64,000 nucleotides of DNA from Theocolax elegans (lineage: Eukaryota > Arthropoda > Insecta > Hymenoptera > Cerocephalidae). The translations under genes and the position numbers were made by a program. The notes beneath the pieces were generated by a model that saw nothing but the letters and a program-made list of their open reading frames with translations, searched no databases and had not been told where the DNA came from. Every line of letters begins with the position of its first letter. Position 1 is the stretch's first letter. Where the stretch lies: positions 79,883,986 through 79,947,985 of the forward strand of contig CM047426.1 in assembly GCA_026168455.1 (NCBI GenBank), given 5' to 3'. This document shows positions 26,501 to 40,085 of this stretch, one piece after another.

Positions 26501-28085
26501 TATGTCCGGTAAACATATTGTATACATTTGAATTAACACAACATTGACGAAATATAAGAAAGATTTTAATTAACTTCAAAAAATTTGTTTATCAGTAACG
26601 TACTTTTTAAATGCTTTCCACTTTTTCCGTCTATTGATATTTATATTTACTTTGTTAAGCAAGCTTGTAGGTTATTAATTCTTTGATCGATATCGCGTGG
26701 AGAAAATATGTTTTAAATTACGAAACGAAGTGCGATGCTACTTTTTTTTTAATTTGCATTATTTCGTTTACTTTTTGCTGTTTTCATAAGTTGCCTGACC
26801 TCTTTTTCAGCGATCTAATTTACTTTTTCACGACTGGGCGAATTTTCGTTTTTGTGAAACGTTAAGCTTCAAGTGACGCTAATATCAGTTGACGAGCCAA
26901 AAAATTTTGAGAATATTTTCCGTTAAATACCATATTTGGAATTTCATGAAATTGCTCATTCCTAATTATGTATTTAATTTATCAAACAGAATTTTCAACT
27001 AGGGCTTTCGAAATTACTAGCTTAATTCTGTTTCAAGAGGTTCATTCATTATTATATGTATTTTTTAATTTTGATGGTATATTATAAAGAAAGTATTTTA
27101 CACTTTTAAAAGTAAGTACACGTAACATCTATCAAAATTTTAATCATGTACAAATTAATAAATATGAAATTTGTGTTATTGTTATTTTAGGACATTAAAA
27201 TTGTTAAGGAATTAAATATTACGGAAAACTGTTGATTTCGTATTGTTAGGTAGTTGAAAAAAGGGAGGAATTGGTAGGATGGATTTATACGAATCGGTAG
27301 GGTAAGCGAAAATATGTGGGCAACAGACCGATTGACGCACCGGCACCTGAATTATTTCGTTCGTCGTTCCTGTAACATTCGACGAGACAACAAACGATCG
27401 AACACATTTGTTTGTCTAGTCCATTGAAGATCGTCCTCTCGTCTTCCCTTGTTTTCTCTTCCCCACTATGATACCCTTGATCATCGCGTGCCCCAAAATC
27501 GAATCAACTTCTGTAAGCCTCACCGTATGCGTATTATTTGCATAGTTACACGGCACGCACGCACATTTGCATATGCGATGATGCAAATGCGACTGGTTTT
27601 TATCTTTTGAATTCGAAGTGCTTGGAATTGAAATAAAACGCGTGTACGTAAAAGTGCAACAGGGCGGAATTTGATTTTAAAATGCGCCGCGTGCAATTTG
27701 ATAAGGTATGTTTATACCGCGTAATTAAAAAGATGTGGATTGTTTATTTTTACGAATAAAGAGTCAATTATGCGGTTGCGATAAACAATACAAATGATCA
27801 TGGAGTAATCTTTATTATTCTGTTCGTGTGTTTAAAATTTTATCTCCTGTTTGCTTTAGATAAATTTTTGTAACCTCATACTGTCAATGTCCCCGTACTT
27901 CCAAAATTAAAAATATTTTTCTCTTTGCATTATGACGTTCTACAAACTTATTATTTTATTTTTAATAGGAATTAATTATCTGTAAAATATTGTTCAAATT
28001 GTTTTTAATTTGATATTTAAATTAACGAAGTTATAAAATTATTTTAAATGTAGCTTAAACTTTTCTACGCGTTTTAATTTATAAT
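23522..28085. other. Non-coding: alternating composition
   Basis: CpG-rich at 23.52-23.68, 24.65-25.40, 25.62-26.50 and 27.24-27.72 kb. A short ATG frame (24906-24942) ends at a GTGAGTG donor, but its 12 residues are not signal-like. The 142-codon minus frame at 25074-24646 is unrecognised. Confidence 0.5.
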
Positions 28086-28132
28086 TTAATTAATTACGTA
28101 TTAATTTATTAATTAATACGTAAATTAATTAA
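28086..28132. repeat. AT-rich palindrome, ~20-bp arms
   Basis: TTAATTAATTACGTATTAAT and ATTAATACGTAAATTAATTAA are inverted copies with one single-base gap, separated by about 6 nt. This is the longest near-perfect hairpin noticed outside microsatellites. Confidence 0.8.
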
Positions 28133-30470
28133 TCATTAAAAAAACGTCAAATTTGATAAATATATTCACTTAATCGTCAACTTCCTGGAGTCATGAGTAC
28201 GCAAGTGGAAGTACAAGAGTGGGAGCTTAATGCATCCACCGTCAAACTTGCCGCAAAATCGAAGTGCTAAAAAGGGCAGCAGGATAGAGAAAAAAACGGA
28301 AACGCAGGTTCATACGCGGGCGTTCGCGTAGGTGTGTATCCAACGCGTTTGGCATGTCTACAGTTGGACACGCGCCAAATAACGTATGTGCAGTTGGACT
28401 ACCGCACGTTTGTTTGCCGTCTCTCTTCTCTCTTCCCCATTTTCTCTTTTTCTCTCCCTCTCTCAGTCCCCTCCCCCCCCCCCTCTCTCTCCCCTTCTAG
28501 TAGTTCCTACGAAGGATATTCTGCGTGAAGTTGTCGGCTCGAAAATGGAAAATTGGTTTAACTTTTCGGAATGGAAGTGCATTACCGGTGGCACGCCAAA
28601 ACATTTTTCAACTTCGAGATTTCTGTTAGATAACTGTTGATAGGAAAGTATGAAATTTTTGTTCGCAAAGGAAGTGGACGTAAAACAAGCGTTTGTCCGA
28701 AAGTATAATTGAATTTTTATTAACTTTTCTTAACTTTTTTTATGATTAAATTTATGTAGTTAAATTCAAATTCCTAGAGATGACAGTTAAATAATGAATA
28801 AATTTATTTTACAAGTTCGCTTCTCTGGCCAAGAGAAAGTTAAATGGCCGATTTAATCAAAACCTATTTTCATCAAAATTATATCGGGTGCCCTAATACC
28901 TCAGTAAAGAAATTAGAATCAGGAAGTCCTAGTAAGAAATAGTATTTATAATTTAATTTTCTCAAAAGAAAAATTGTTCAATAATTAAGGGAAAAATTTT
29001 ACATTTCAGAATACGTAAGAAAGTTTATTAGGCTCGGAAGATTAAAGATTTCGAGATATACTTTTTCTTTCTTAGTTCTCGAGCGAATCAACGCGGAATG
29101 TCCCATTTATAGTGGGAACGAAGGCTCTTGGCTGTGTTTGAAAAAGCGAAGATACGAGCTGGATGGAAGTGGAGAAACAGGTCGGAACGTTAGGCAATGA
29201 ATCGCGCAATAATGATTATAAGCGCAGGATTTAATTGAAACGACGAATGGAGCTCTTTTATACGAGATGCTACAGCTGATGTTATTGCAACCTTGGAAAA
29301 GATGTGAAATTTCTACCTGGGTCTCTCATCGGGTTCTCGATCACGCGATGATTGATTTCATTAATTAGAAATTAATATTCCTAGGAAATGTACCTTTGCA
29401 TAAACCATCATATAATATTTATATATAATAGATTACATATCATTGTAACAGATTAATTTATGAAATCTAATAAACTGATAATAAAAAAATAGAATCTAAA
29501 ACATAAAAAATGTTTTTTCTTGACTGAACCAAATGTAAGTAAATAACATATTTTCAATAAGAACATAATGTTTTCATAAAGAAATATAAAGTTTTTCTAA
29601 ACATGACAGATGATCTACTACAGTACGTAAGCGTATATAAGATTATTAGAGTCGAGTGGAAGCAGAAGTTTTTTGTCGTTACACAAATGTCGACGAAAGC
29701 ATAAAGTAAAAGAAGCGAAAGCGACGCAAGGGAATGAAGAATCGCGATTCTGTTTGGATAAAGAAAGCAGATTGTCGAGGGAATAAACTTCAAAAGACCA
29801 CAATGCTAGAGAAAACCTTCAAGATCGGAGAAACTGACAATGTTGATTTGCAATCGATCTGCAGAACTATAAAATAAATTTTTTTACCGTATATATTGCC
29901 AGTGCATGTACTTAATATAAGTTCATACAGTGTGATAAAAGCAATACTTTTTTTTAAATTGCTGCAAACGTAAAGAAATATTAATGTTCTCAAAGTTTTA
30001 GTAAAATAGAGATTTTCAATTTGTTAATGTATTCTAAAAATGGCAATCGTAATTTTGTATTTTGCAAATTTATTTATTTTAGTTTTGTATTGTAAACTAT
30101 TTCTAGTGACCACTAGGTAATAATCTGAAAAGAATATTATCGAATATTTTTGCATTAATAATTAATAAGTAAATTCAACAAATAAGTAAATGAATCAAAC
30201 CATTTAATAGTATTATGTTGTCTCTTTTCACATCGGCATTTGTAGCGTAGAATATTCTTAAAGTTGACATATACGAATATTTTTAACAACGCATTTAAAT
30301 TGATACAACGGGACCGTGCTTTGGGATATATGCACACGTATACTCATATTTTTTTCAGAAAAGTCGTGTGTATATTTTAGTTGCGATTCACTGAAGCATA
30401 ATACAAGCGTTAACCTATTCCCAGTGGGACATCAATTTTGATTAGACCACAAGATAGAAAGAGAGAGAAT
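28133..30470. other. Non-coding: mostly AT-rich
   Basis: CpG-richer at 28.19-28.64 and 29.06-29.35 kb; the rest is AT-rich. Apart from the pyrimidine tract, nothing recognised. Confidence 0.5.
28420..28497. repeat. Pyrimidine tract with C11 run
   Basis: Mostly TCTC/CCTC repeats with an 11-base C run at 28473-28483. The Ser/Pro-rich frames across it are low complexity. Confidence 0.85.
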
Positions 30471-30493
30471 GAGTGAGTGAGTGAGTGAGTGAG
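30471..30493. repeat. (GAGT)n tetranucleotide microsatellite
   Basis: Five to six GAGT units directly follow a short GA run at 30459-30468. Confidence 0.9.
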
Positions 30494-30859
30494 ATACGAT
30501 ATGATGTGCCTTTGTGATATCGTATACGATGACACCAATGACTCATATTTTATTATAATGGACACATTGGATTCCCCCGGTTAGTAATGTTTTCTGTTAC
30601 CATAAAAAACTTAGTTCCCGTAACAAGGCAACCTCGAGAGAAGGACTCTCGGAGGGTCGTAAAGATTGCAGTAAAATATTTATGGACTTTGTAATTTGTT
30701 TACGCATTTACTTGGAAAACTCGATGCCCTTTTTTTTATCTTTCGTTGGTATTTTAAGAATGGACACGGTATACTAATATTACGCGGACTTTAAATGAAC
30801 TATTTTCATTAATTTGAATTCGGGTCAGCAGTTAGTAAATTTATATTTTCATCAATATA

Positions 30860-31003
30860 ATCCCTAGTAGAATTTTGAGCATAATTGAAACGGTTTTTAA
30901 GCCAGAAAGTGACGAATTAGTAAAAAATGCTCAAAATATGATCCTAATATGATCAAATTACGAATTTTGTCTAACCTTAAAATGCTCAATTTCTACTAGG
31001 GAT
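30860..31003. mobile_element. Short MITE-like element with ~21-bp inverted ends
   Basis: ATCCCTAGTAGAATTTTGAG at 30860 is mirrored by CTCAATTTCTACTAGGGAT ending at 31003, giving terminal inverted repeats of about 21 bp around 144 bp of AT-rich DNA. It encodes nothing. The target duplication is uncertain: AT lies on both sides if the ends are taken as CCCTAG/CTAGGG. A partial copy of the right end (ATTTCTACTAGG) occurs again near 31391-31402. Confidence 0.45.
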
Positions 31004-34000
31004 GCTGTGAGCTTTAAAATAGATCGAACATTATTTTAATATTTGCTATAGGTACCTGTTATATAAATTCACACAGACACAGATAAATCATGTTACGATA
31101 ATTAATAATAGTTAATGAAATTAATGCAGACTATTGAATATTTAATATAGAATATAAATGGATTAATAAAACACTGTTGATAAAGCACGAACACTTTAAA
31201 AATAAGCCTGAAGTTTGCACAAATCGATATTTATGTTGAACGCAGTTAATAGGTTACACACGTGTAAGAATATGACATTTTTAATCAAATGAGTCTTGGT
31301 AACAATATGCCCACGCTTAGCCATTTATAGAATGGCTTCAATCACATTTTTTAGCCGAATTAAAGTAGACTTAGTATAAAATGGTCATATTTCTACTAGG
31401 TGGATAGATATCTTTAATAGAATCATAATAGCTACAAACAATAGCTTAGTATATCGCAAGTTTGAGTAACTTTACTAACAATCGAGACACTCCATTTGCA
31501 ATTTTGACTTGACTCCCTGAAAGCACAATTAAATTAGTCTAGATTCCTCATTAAACTCAATTGCATAACAAGCCAAATACTGAATACAATAATATTCACT
31601 AATGCTCTGTACAAAGACATTATTTCTAGTGTGTGAGTATATAAGTATCAGGTTTAAAACCGCACTGATTATGAGGTAACTATAAAAACATTGGGTTTAA
31701 ATTATTTTATTGAATTAACAGTATAGGTAATAATTACGTTTTTACACTTAATGCTCTCAACTTAATTTCGATATAAATAGTAAGTTGCTTCTCCAATTCC
31801 AAAAAGGTGTTCCATTCGTAATTTTAAAAAAAATCTACTACGAAGTACTAGGATCGCAAGCACATTTACTACACCGTTGACCTGAAAGGTGATCAGGATA
31901 GAAAAAGAAGCCAAAAATAGTGTAAAGTTTAATCCGATTAATGTTCCGAGGAAAACACAGCACAATATCTTAGGTAATATTATCTCGCGAAATCCATACG
32001 GAGAGCGGTCCCGTAGAGCATCATATCCGCAAACAGCTCGTAAAGTAAACGGCGATGCGCGAGGCCATCAAACGGCAGGATCCGAGATTTGCAAGCGCGT
32101 TCACTTAGGGCCAAACTGGTTCGATAGAGGCGCGCATTGACGCGCATAGGGTACGCGAAACGCAATATTCCCGCGGACTAAGAACGTAGGTTGGTGTATC
32201 GCCGCTTATTGGCCCCATTAATAGCCTTGAGCGGTACAACCTGCATAAAGCGATTGCATAAAGTAGCATAATTCAGGTCCTGAGCCTGAACCTCAAAGGA
32301 CCTTTCATCTCTCGGCAAGCTTCTTTCTATTATAATGCCGGGCAAGAGGCGAATTCGCGGAGCAACTTAAGAGACCAGGAAAGGGGTCGATGTTAACCTT
32401 CGGCACGCGATATTCGTATAACGGAATGGCGTGATGAAAAGCGCCGACCGTGCGTGCAGGTCTAAAAGTAAGCAGCTAGGGTGGGCCGTGTAGTTATGGC
32501 TATAAAACCGCCGTGTTTGCTATACTGTACCATTAGGCCGAGTCGAGTGCTTTGACTCCAAAGGCCGCCTTTCGTCGCTTCTTTTCCGAGCGTGGTTTTT
32601 TTTTTTTAATTAAGGACCGCTTTTACTTTGGTAAGATCGTTTACTTGATGGAGGACGAATCTATTTTTCTCATTTTAGATGACACCGTTGGACGATGCTA
32701 AGTTTACATAGTACAGTATCGCTACGAAACAGATATTCATTTCCTTTCATAAATAATTCAATTTAAGAATTGCAAGAAAGTCTAGTGACATTTATACCTT
32801 ACGTTTACGCTACATAAATCCTTTTTCGTACAATTATTTTAAATTCGATGATTTCAATGGCCAAAAGAGAATAATGTAGAAAAGCTTGACAAATATGTTG
32901 AACTTGATCAGTCTGATCTCCAACGATTTAGCTTCATTTAGTGGTAAAGTACTGGCATTTCTCGGCATTTGTAAGAGAAGTATAGGCCGCGCGTATTTTA
33001 GACGAAGCGATTTACGCAGAAAACAGCAAAAAGTAGGCTCGGGCCTGTTTTCTTCTCGGGAAAAAGGCGTAAAGTAGAAGACGCAATTACGATATATTGA
33101 ACCTCGAGCAAGAAAAATATTGAGGGAAACGAAAGGTTGAAAAACCGTAGGTCCAGAGAAACTGATGCGACACGGCCTCAACCCCCCGAGGAGATGCGCG
33201 GTGAGACAAAGGATTCGATGAAAAAAAATCAGTGGGTTTTCTATATCTATCTATTTTCGCTCTCCTCCTGACCACTCGCAGAAATCGTTGAATGGGGAGT
33301 GACCGCGATCGACCGCAAAAACGGAAATCGAGCTATCGCTTTAAGAGGTCACTGACCGGGTTTGCGATATAAATGCACGGCTTGTATTTGCCCTCAAATA
33401 GTCGGTAGTGTAAACGTTATTGTTTTTCTTTCCCATTTTTCAAAATTTGTTCCTGTGAATGAACTAGGAAATAGTTAGAAACTACTCAATGTTTAGTGTA
33501 AGTGATGTATGTGAATCTGAATTGCACAAAGGATGCAATATTTTATTCCGTATGGTTTGAATCACAAATAGTTTATCGATAAAAGAAGAACAATGTGAAA
33601 ATTTGTAGTTTGAATTGATTACACAATTTGATAAGCAACTTTCACTGTCTATTGTTGAACATTGCATATTTCTTTATAAACAATAATTAACCTAAAATAA
33701 TATAGGTAAATAGAAATGATGCCTCAGTGTTAATAAAATATTAATTTATATAGACGAACAGATCGCTAAATATATTTCCATTTATTTACAAAAAGGCATA
33801 AGAAATTAATTTATATAATGAATGTAATGATGTCCATAAATAAAATAAATTTACAAAAACAATTAATAATGCCATTTGAATTCAAAGGTTCTTTTAATTC
33901 GTCAAAATTATTCATCAAACAGTAGTCTAGATGATTAAATCTATACTATACCCTTAATTACGAATAAATGCGAAGCAAGAGAGCAGTAGCATTTGAAAAA

Positions 34001-35753
34001 ATTCACGTCCGAGCAAATTGTAGTTTTTTCCCTCTCCTTTCCGCGACGTGTAGTCGAAAAGGTGAATTCAGTTAACGCAGATCACGCGATTCATTAGTCC
34101 TGCGTTCGCTATCGGTACTCATAATGGTAATTCTTATCGAATAACTCATAAAATACAAATCGAGAATGAATTATTATTCGCATATGCGTCAGGACGCTTG
34201 GCTCTGGTTGACTAACGGCCGTATAAATCGCGGCTGAGTGTCAACCGGAAAACAATAAAATCTATATTTTAATCTGCGCTCGAGTATTCTATTCCCTTCT
34301 CTCGATCCGCGAAATTCTCTCGAGAGTGATAGAGAAAGGAGAGGCAGGGGCTGGAGAAAGATGAAGTAGGAGGCAGAGTCGAGCGAAGCTTCGATCATTT
34401 GTCATGCCACGAGGGTAGGGATGGGCTTACACCATAAGGGATGAAACTTGCAAAAACTGCTCGGCTGTAGAGTTCATATACTCACGGAAATTCTATGAGT
34501 CGATGTGCGTGAAGGCTTATGAATGGATGCGGGTTATCCGTCTTTTTTTTTTTACCTCACCCGAGACTTTGGCCCGTAGATTCTTTCGTACGTACATACA
34601 CTTTGACTTGGAACTTTTTTTTTCTTATTGTGCGCTTTTCTCTTTACGTTCTTTCACGCTTTAGTTACATCTATACCCATGACATGCGAAGAAACGTTTA
34701 TCGTTACGATTAATCTACTACTCACTGAAATATCTTAATGTTAGCTATTTCAAACTGATTAATTTCCATTAAGAATTTTATATCGTATATTCTATAGTCA
34801 ACAAAAAATATTATTAATCAGTTTATACACAAGAACTACAATAAATTCTAAGTAATTTTCAATTATTATTTACAGTGTACGTTAATAATATACAAAACCG
34901 ATAACAGAGAGAATAAAAAAAGTTCATATATACCATTAATATTTTACTTCATACGTCCAGAATATTATTTTAAAAAATATCCAAGTTTATTAAATAAACG
35001 CAGTTAAATAGCAATATTAAAGTAACTGAATAATTAGTTTTATTGTATTGTTCTTTTAACAAACATTTTTATCAAATTTAGTACATTTATTTCCAGTCAA
35101 GTTTTATGCTAATCGTAAATAGAAATCGATTACTCCGCAAACTAACCAAAGTTGTTAAAATAAATTGTCCACATTGGGAATGAAAATTTTAAAATTAAAT
35201 TTCATTGTAACGAACGTATATTTTTCTACCTGCAATTAAGACAAAGTACATACTCCCAATAACTAAATAAACTCGGGGGTTTGAAAAAGGTTTTAAACAA
35301 AACTCGTTGTTTACAACTAACCGAAAATGTTTTCGCGCAAACATACGATCCACATGGTTTTCACGCTGCTCATTTTCCTCGGGTAGTAAATTTAAAGTTC
35401 TCGCAAAGCAAAATGATGGGTGAGGGTAGCCCCTCGGCTTTTGGGACGACGATTCAGAGCCGCTCAGTGAAAGGACCAGAGAGACCGGCGGTATGTTTTA
35501 CGAAAAGAAGAAACACATTGTTTAAGTTCTAGATAAATTTGCCCGCTTTCCTACGGGAAGGAGAGAACAGCGGAAAGTCGAGACAATGTAGATCGGCTGT
35601 TAAGATAGGGAAGTGAACGCGCTCGAAAAGAGGAAAGGGAAAATCCAAGAGGAAAGGGAGGAATGAACTAGGGAATGCGATTTCCACGAGGAAAACCCGG
35701 TATAAGGGTCAGTCCGCGTAATTCCCTCTTCCCCCTCCCCTCCCATATCCACC

Positions 35754-35785
35754 ACTCTCCCTCTCTCTCTCGCTCTCTCTTTCTC
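35754..35785. repeat. (CT)n microsatellite
   Basis: CT-rich tract with one CG interruption, inside a longer pyrimidine-rich stretch (35720-35850). Confidence 0.85.
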
Positions 35786-36651
35786 ACAGTCGCACTTTTC
35801 TCTCCTCTAAGTTTTCTACGCGCCCTCTTCTTTTCTCTTCTCTCTTTTATCGGGAGATAAGGCGGTTTTACGGGTGCGTTGCGCCGAGAACTCGATAAAT
35901 TACGTTGACAGCCGATTAGGAAAAATTTTGTATTCCTACGAAGTGGGAGGGAGATAATGCCGCTTTATTATTTTTCAACGTTTCCAGATTTATAAGCGGG
36001 AGAGTATACCTTCCGTTACAGATAAGGAATTTCGCGAATTTTTATTACCGCGAAATTTCGCCTCGGATAAGTCCGTCCCACTTTGTTCTTTGGTCAGCGG
36101 TTTTATCGCGAGCGCGTAATAATTACGATGCAGGAGTACGTTTGAGAAATTTATCGTCCATGTTATACAGGATTTTTAAAGCTTACCGGGTCGAGTGATT
36201 TTTTTAGAACGTTCGTTATTTACTAAGGAAACAAGAACTGTCTGCGTGATGAATTAAACGGAATGGGTTAGCATATAATTAGCGAGAATTTCTCTGTTTT
36301 ATAGTATTATATTTGTATGCACTATTTTTCTCACAGGAATTGTTTACGTAAATTATTTAAACTAATTTTATGAAATAAATTAATTTTCATTGGATAAGAA
36401 TTAATAAAAACAATGTTTCAAAATATTATTTATGATGAATGTACTTAGGGTCTTTGAGTATCAACGAACAGCACTCTCTTCAAAGATTCAGGAACATTAT
36501 ATTTCATTTTCGAATTTACCGGTCGCTATAGTAAAGCTACATATATATATTGTGTTACAAAAAAGAAATATTATTGTATGATTTTGTTGTACAACATTGA
36601 AATTTATTTAATTAATCAATACGAATTATTAAACAAAGCTTTTTTTCATTT

Positions 36652-36692
36652 ATAAGATATATATATTTTTACATATATTTTTTATATCTTAT
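36652..36692. repeat. Inverted repeat, 10-bp stem
   Basis: ATAAGATATA (36652-36661) pairs with TATATCTTAT (36683-36692) around a 21-nt AT loop, in the extremely AT-rich stretch 36.2-37.1 kb. Confidence 0.5.
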
Positions 36693-37120
36693 TTGTTACA
36701 GTCTGTAAATAAAGAAACATACAATATATAAATTTAAAATAATAATAATGTAATTTATGAAATATTTTAAAAATTCATATAATTTTAGGTATTATATTTT
36801 CTTAAATTTATAATGTTATCAATTATGTTAGTTAAATAATTTATCAAAATTGTTAAAATATTTAAACAGACTTTTTAAAGTTAAATTTTAAAAATCATTT
36901 TTTTATTGCACTTAAATTAATGAATATTTGAATTGATTTCATAATAGATTTGTAAAAAAAACTTTTATTCTATAGGTATATAAAAGGTATAGCATGAAAA
37001 GGATGGAGGATTTCTCTCGAAATGTCTCTTAATTCAACAAATTCTATTTATGTGCACTAAAATCGATGTTACCTTTTCTAAAATATAGTTATGTGGACGA
37101 AGAAATATAATTAATAATAG

Positions 37121-37209
37121 TACACACACGTACAGCCAACCATTCACCCACTTACACCGACACCCGCACCTACAGCCACCCACACACATAGACGCACGTA
37201 CGCACACTC
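37121..37209. repeat. CA-rich degenerate microsatellite
   Basis: TACACACACG followed by CACCC/ACACC/CACGTA-type units over 90 bp; almost no T. Diverged CA repeat. Confidence 0.75.
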
Positions 37210-39780
37210 ATATAAAATAAATAAAATGAAAATAAAGTAAAAAATGATTCTTCTAATAAAATGATATTATTCAACCCGTTAAAGAAACTTTATCTAAGAT
37301 AAACGTTCGTGTAACGTATCTGTATAACATTTACTACCCGGAAACCAAGTTTACACGGAAAAAAAGCAATTTTATTCGAACATAAAGGCAGTTACATCGT
37401 ACGAACGATACCCACCCACATTAAACGCTTTATTTCCCGCACACCGAACGAGATTTCGAATCGCGGCGTCGAACTCGGAGGGGGATACGCGAAGTGTTCG
37501 TAATGGGACACTCAAAAGGCTCGTCTCCGGGCCGCAGCCAGTTATAATAACCGAGCTCGAGATTATTAAAGACACGGCCGGCTTTTACGGTCCCGGCACC
37601 TTTCTCCGTTTCGTTTTTAATAACGCACCCCTGTCCCCCTTCCCCGTTCCCCGAGCTCTCCTTTTCCGTTAGGTGTTTTTTTTTTCGCCGGTGTGTACGC
37701 GAGGAAATCGATTTAGTTTTAGAGGCGCCTGGCTGCGCGAGACACGGGATTAATAGTTTTCAAAGCTTCGCTCTCACGGAGTCACGCCAAGGATTCTTTA
37801 CACTCCTGGGTAAAGTGGGGATAATTGAAACTTTTATCGCGCCGCCGGCGATGATTTTTCTTGCGCCCGTTATCAACACTATATTTCAACTCTGCCCTTT
37901 AAGAGTTCATTAGACGCGATGGAGAAGGCCCTCTCCCTGTTTTCTTTTTATTCCATTATCCGGTCTTTCCGTTGATTTTAAATAATAAACGAAAACTGGC
38001 TGCCTCGAGATAAATGTATTAAAATGAGTAATTGTATTTTTATCGGGTTCCGCGAGTATAAATTCGAAATTTATAGCTATGCTTTTAAATTATTCGTTTA
38101 AACGTTAAGAAGCTGAGAAAGGTTGCGTGTGCACGCGCGATTCGATGCCGCTTTAATTTTTAAGGTACGAGAGTAAACCGTTCGATTCGACAAAAGGATC
38201 GCGTACTCGATACAGATTTCCTAAGTGGAAAAGTCGAAGCGTTTTCGAGAGCTTTATCGGCTTTACTCTTCGGGTCTGCACACGCAAAAGAGGTAAAAGG
38301 ATACGTGGGACAAATAAAAATTGAAGAGAAGCATAAGCTAACTCGTCGAAATCAAACACTGGAGTAGGTAAGCGAGAAACTGAAATGAGAAGAAGGAAGG
38401 GTGGAGAGGCTCGAAGCACTAAAAGCGCGAAAGAGAAATGAAAACGAACCGGTAGCACATACTTTAGCGGTTTAAACTGCGACTTTCGAATCGGAGAGCG
38501 CAAGAACCAACGGTATAAGTGAAATGAAGGGGAAAGGCCCCTGAAAAATAGTTGGAACTAAAATTGAAAATGTAGCTTGAACACGCGCGAAGCAGCAGTC
38601 TTGTAAGATAGAAAATCGCTAAAGAGAGAGTGAGATGAAGCGAGGAGGGGAGGGAGCTTGCGGATACGACATATCCGGTCATGGATCCGAAAAGTGTTGA
38701 TTTTTGAGGCCAAGAAGGAGAGAGGACGAGTGAGGCGAGCACTAGAACTCTCATTTTATGCAAACGCGAACGAAATCCCCGATTGAAGTCATCGATTTTT
38801 CAAAAGCCATCTCGCGAGAGCAGGCTCTTTCCATGCTATCACCCTCTTCTTTCCACTTTTTTCATTCCGACTATCTCGTACTCTCTCACCTTTTGCGTGT
38901 GACCCCTCTCCCTGAACCTCTGAACCCCAGCTCCCGAGTTTTTGGCGACATAACGTCGACTGCCAATTTTTCGAAGTGAGATTCCACTCGGGGAGGCGAG
39001 AATTTCGTTGTTAACAAGACCCGAAATTGCACCGGTGCTATTGCCAGTTGAAAAATTCATTCTTTTTTTTCCTTACTTTAACGAATAATACGGGAAAAAC
39101 GCTTCTCACAATATATGACAGCCAAATGTTTAAATTTGCTTTCGAAAAATATATTAAAAAATAAATTATACTATACTTTATTAACCGTTTTTGATTTTCA
39201 TCAATTTATTCATTTTTAATATATCTTCAAAATAAAGAATTTAATCATAAATAATTCCAAAATAAAAGTATGATTCGATGTAATTATTAATGCGCACATT
39301 TAAATTTCTAGATATTAACGCGCTAACTAATAGTCTCCAAAAGTACTCCGCGTACATCTCTATACATCATAGCTAGATGACAGGCTTTCATATGATGTAT
39401 TGGTACAAAAACGTTCGTTGAAGATAAAAATATTTATACTTTTACTGTAATTGATTTCGCAGAACTGAGATTTGTACCAAATAAATATTAAAACACGAAC
39501 TTATATAAGGTATATTAAAGTTAAAAATGTACATGAAAATATCTGCATTCGCTTTAATTTTTAAAAAGAATGAACGATCTCTCAACGATAAAGTCTTAAG
39601 ACTCGATCCTGACAAGATGCTTTATAGTCTTTTGACATCGTTCTTCAAATAAAAACCATCCCGTTTATCCCGTCCATAAAAAACGCGGGAATAGCAAATT
39701 TCAGACGCGCAGAAGGTTCACGCAACCCGCGAAGATATCGATCGGCTCAACAAAAAAATCCCTCCACAAAGAGCTAGATA
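37210..39780. other. Non-coding: CpG-rich and purine-rich
   Basis: 37.38-38.0 kb is CpG-rich; 38.15-38.75 kb is purine-rich on the plus strand, giving two long but unrecognisable minus frames (116 and 99 codons). 39.06-39.65 kb is AT-rich. Confidence 0.5.
39362..39400. repeat. Inverted repeat, 10-bp stem
   Basis: ATACATCATA (39362-39371) and TATGATGTAT (39391-39400) pair around a 19-nt loop. A second inverted pair, TTGGTACAAA near 39400 and TTTGTACCAA near 39472, lies just to the right. Confidence 0.5.
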
Positions 39781-39824
39781 GAGACAGAGAAAGAGAGAGA
39801 GAGCGAGAGAGAGAGAGAGAGGGT
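39781..39824. repeat. (GA)n microsatellite
   Basis: GA-rich tract with short interruptions (GAGC, AAG). It is the first of three GA/CT tracts within 300 bp. Confidence 0.9.
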
Positions 39825-39980
39825 GGTGGGGAGAAGGAGAGAGGGAGAAAGCTCCTTCGCGATCGCCGGCACACTTTCAAGGCACAGCACAAGTACCTTG
39901 GGTTGCCTCTCTCGGGATATTATTATCGAAAGCAGTGAGGAGCTACGGTTATTGCCCCGCGGTTATTGCGAATTATGGAT

Positions 39981-40085
39981 CTTCTCTCTCTCTCTCTTAC
40001 TCTGCACGCAGCTGAATATTGGTAATCGTAAGAGAGAGCGAGAGAGAGAGATAGAGAGAGAAAGAGAGGGTGGGGGGGGGGGGGG
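39981..40085. repeat. (CT)n / (GA)n inverted pair ending in a G14 run
   Basis: A CT tract (39981-39998, ending TTAC) and a GA tract (40030-40070, beginning GTAAGAGAGAG) are complementary arms around about 30 nt. A run of 14 G follows at 40072-40085, a likely slippage hotspot. Confidence 0.9.

Larger units (their letters stand above)
31004..37120. other. Non-coding: AT-rich with CpG patches
   Basis: CpG patches at 31.99-32.64, 32.98-33.42 and 35.28-36.13 kb. GGCTATAAAACC at 32499-32510 is a perfect TATA box, but no clear initiator or exon follows. 36.2-37.1 kb is extremely AT-rich. No gene called. Confidence 0.5.

Noticed and set aside
32499..32510. TATA box GGCTATAAAACC
   Set aside because: No clear initiator at +30 and no exon-like sequence downstream; a single motif is not enough.
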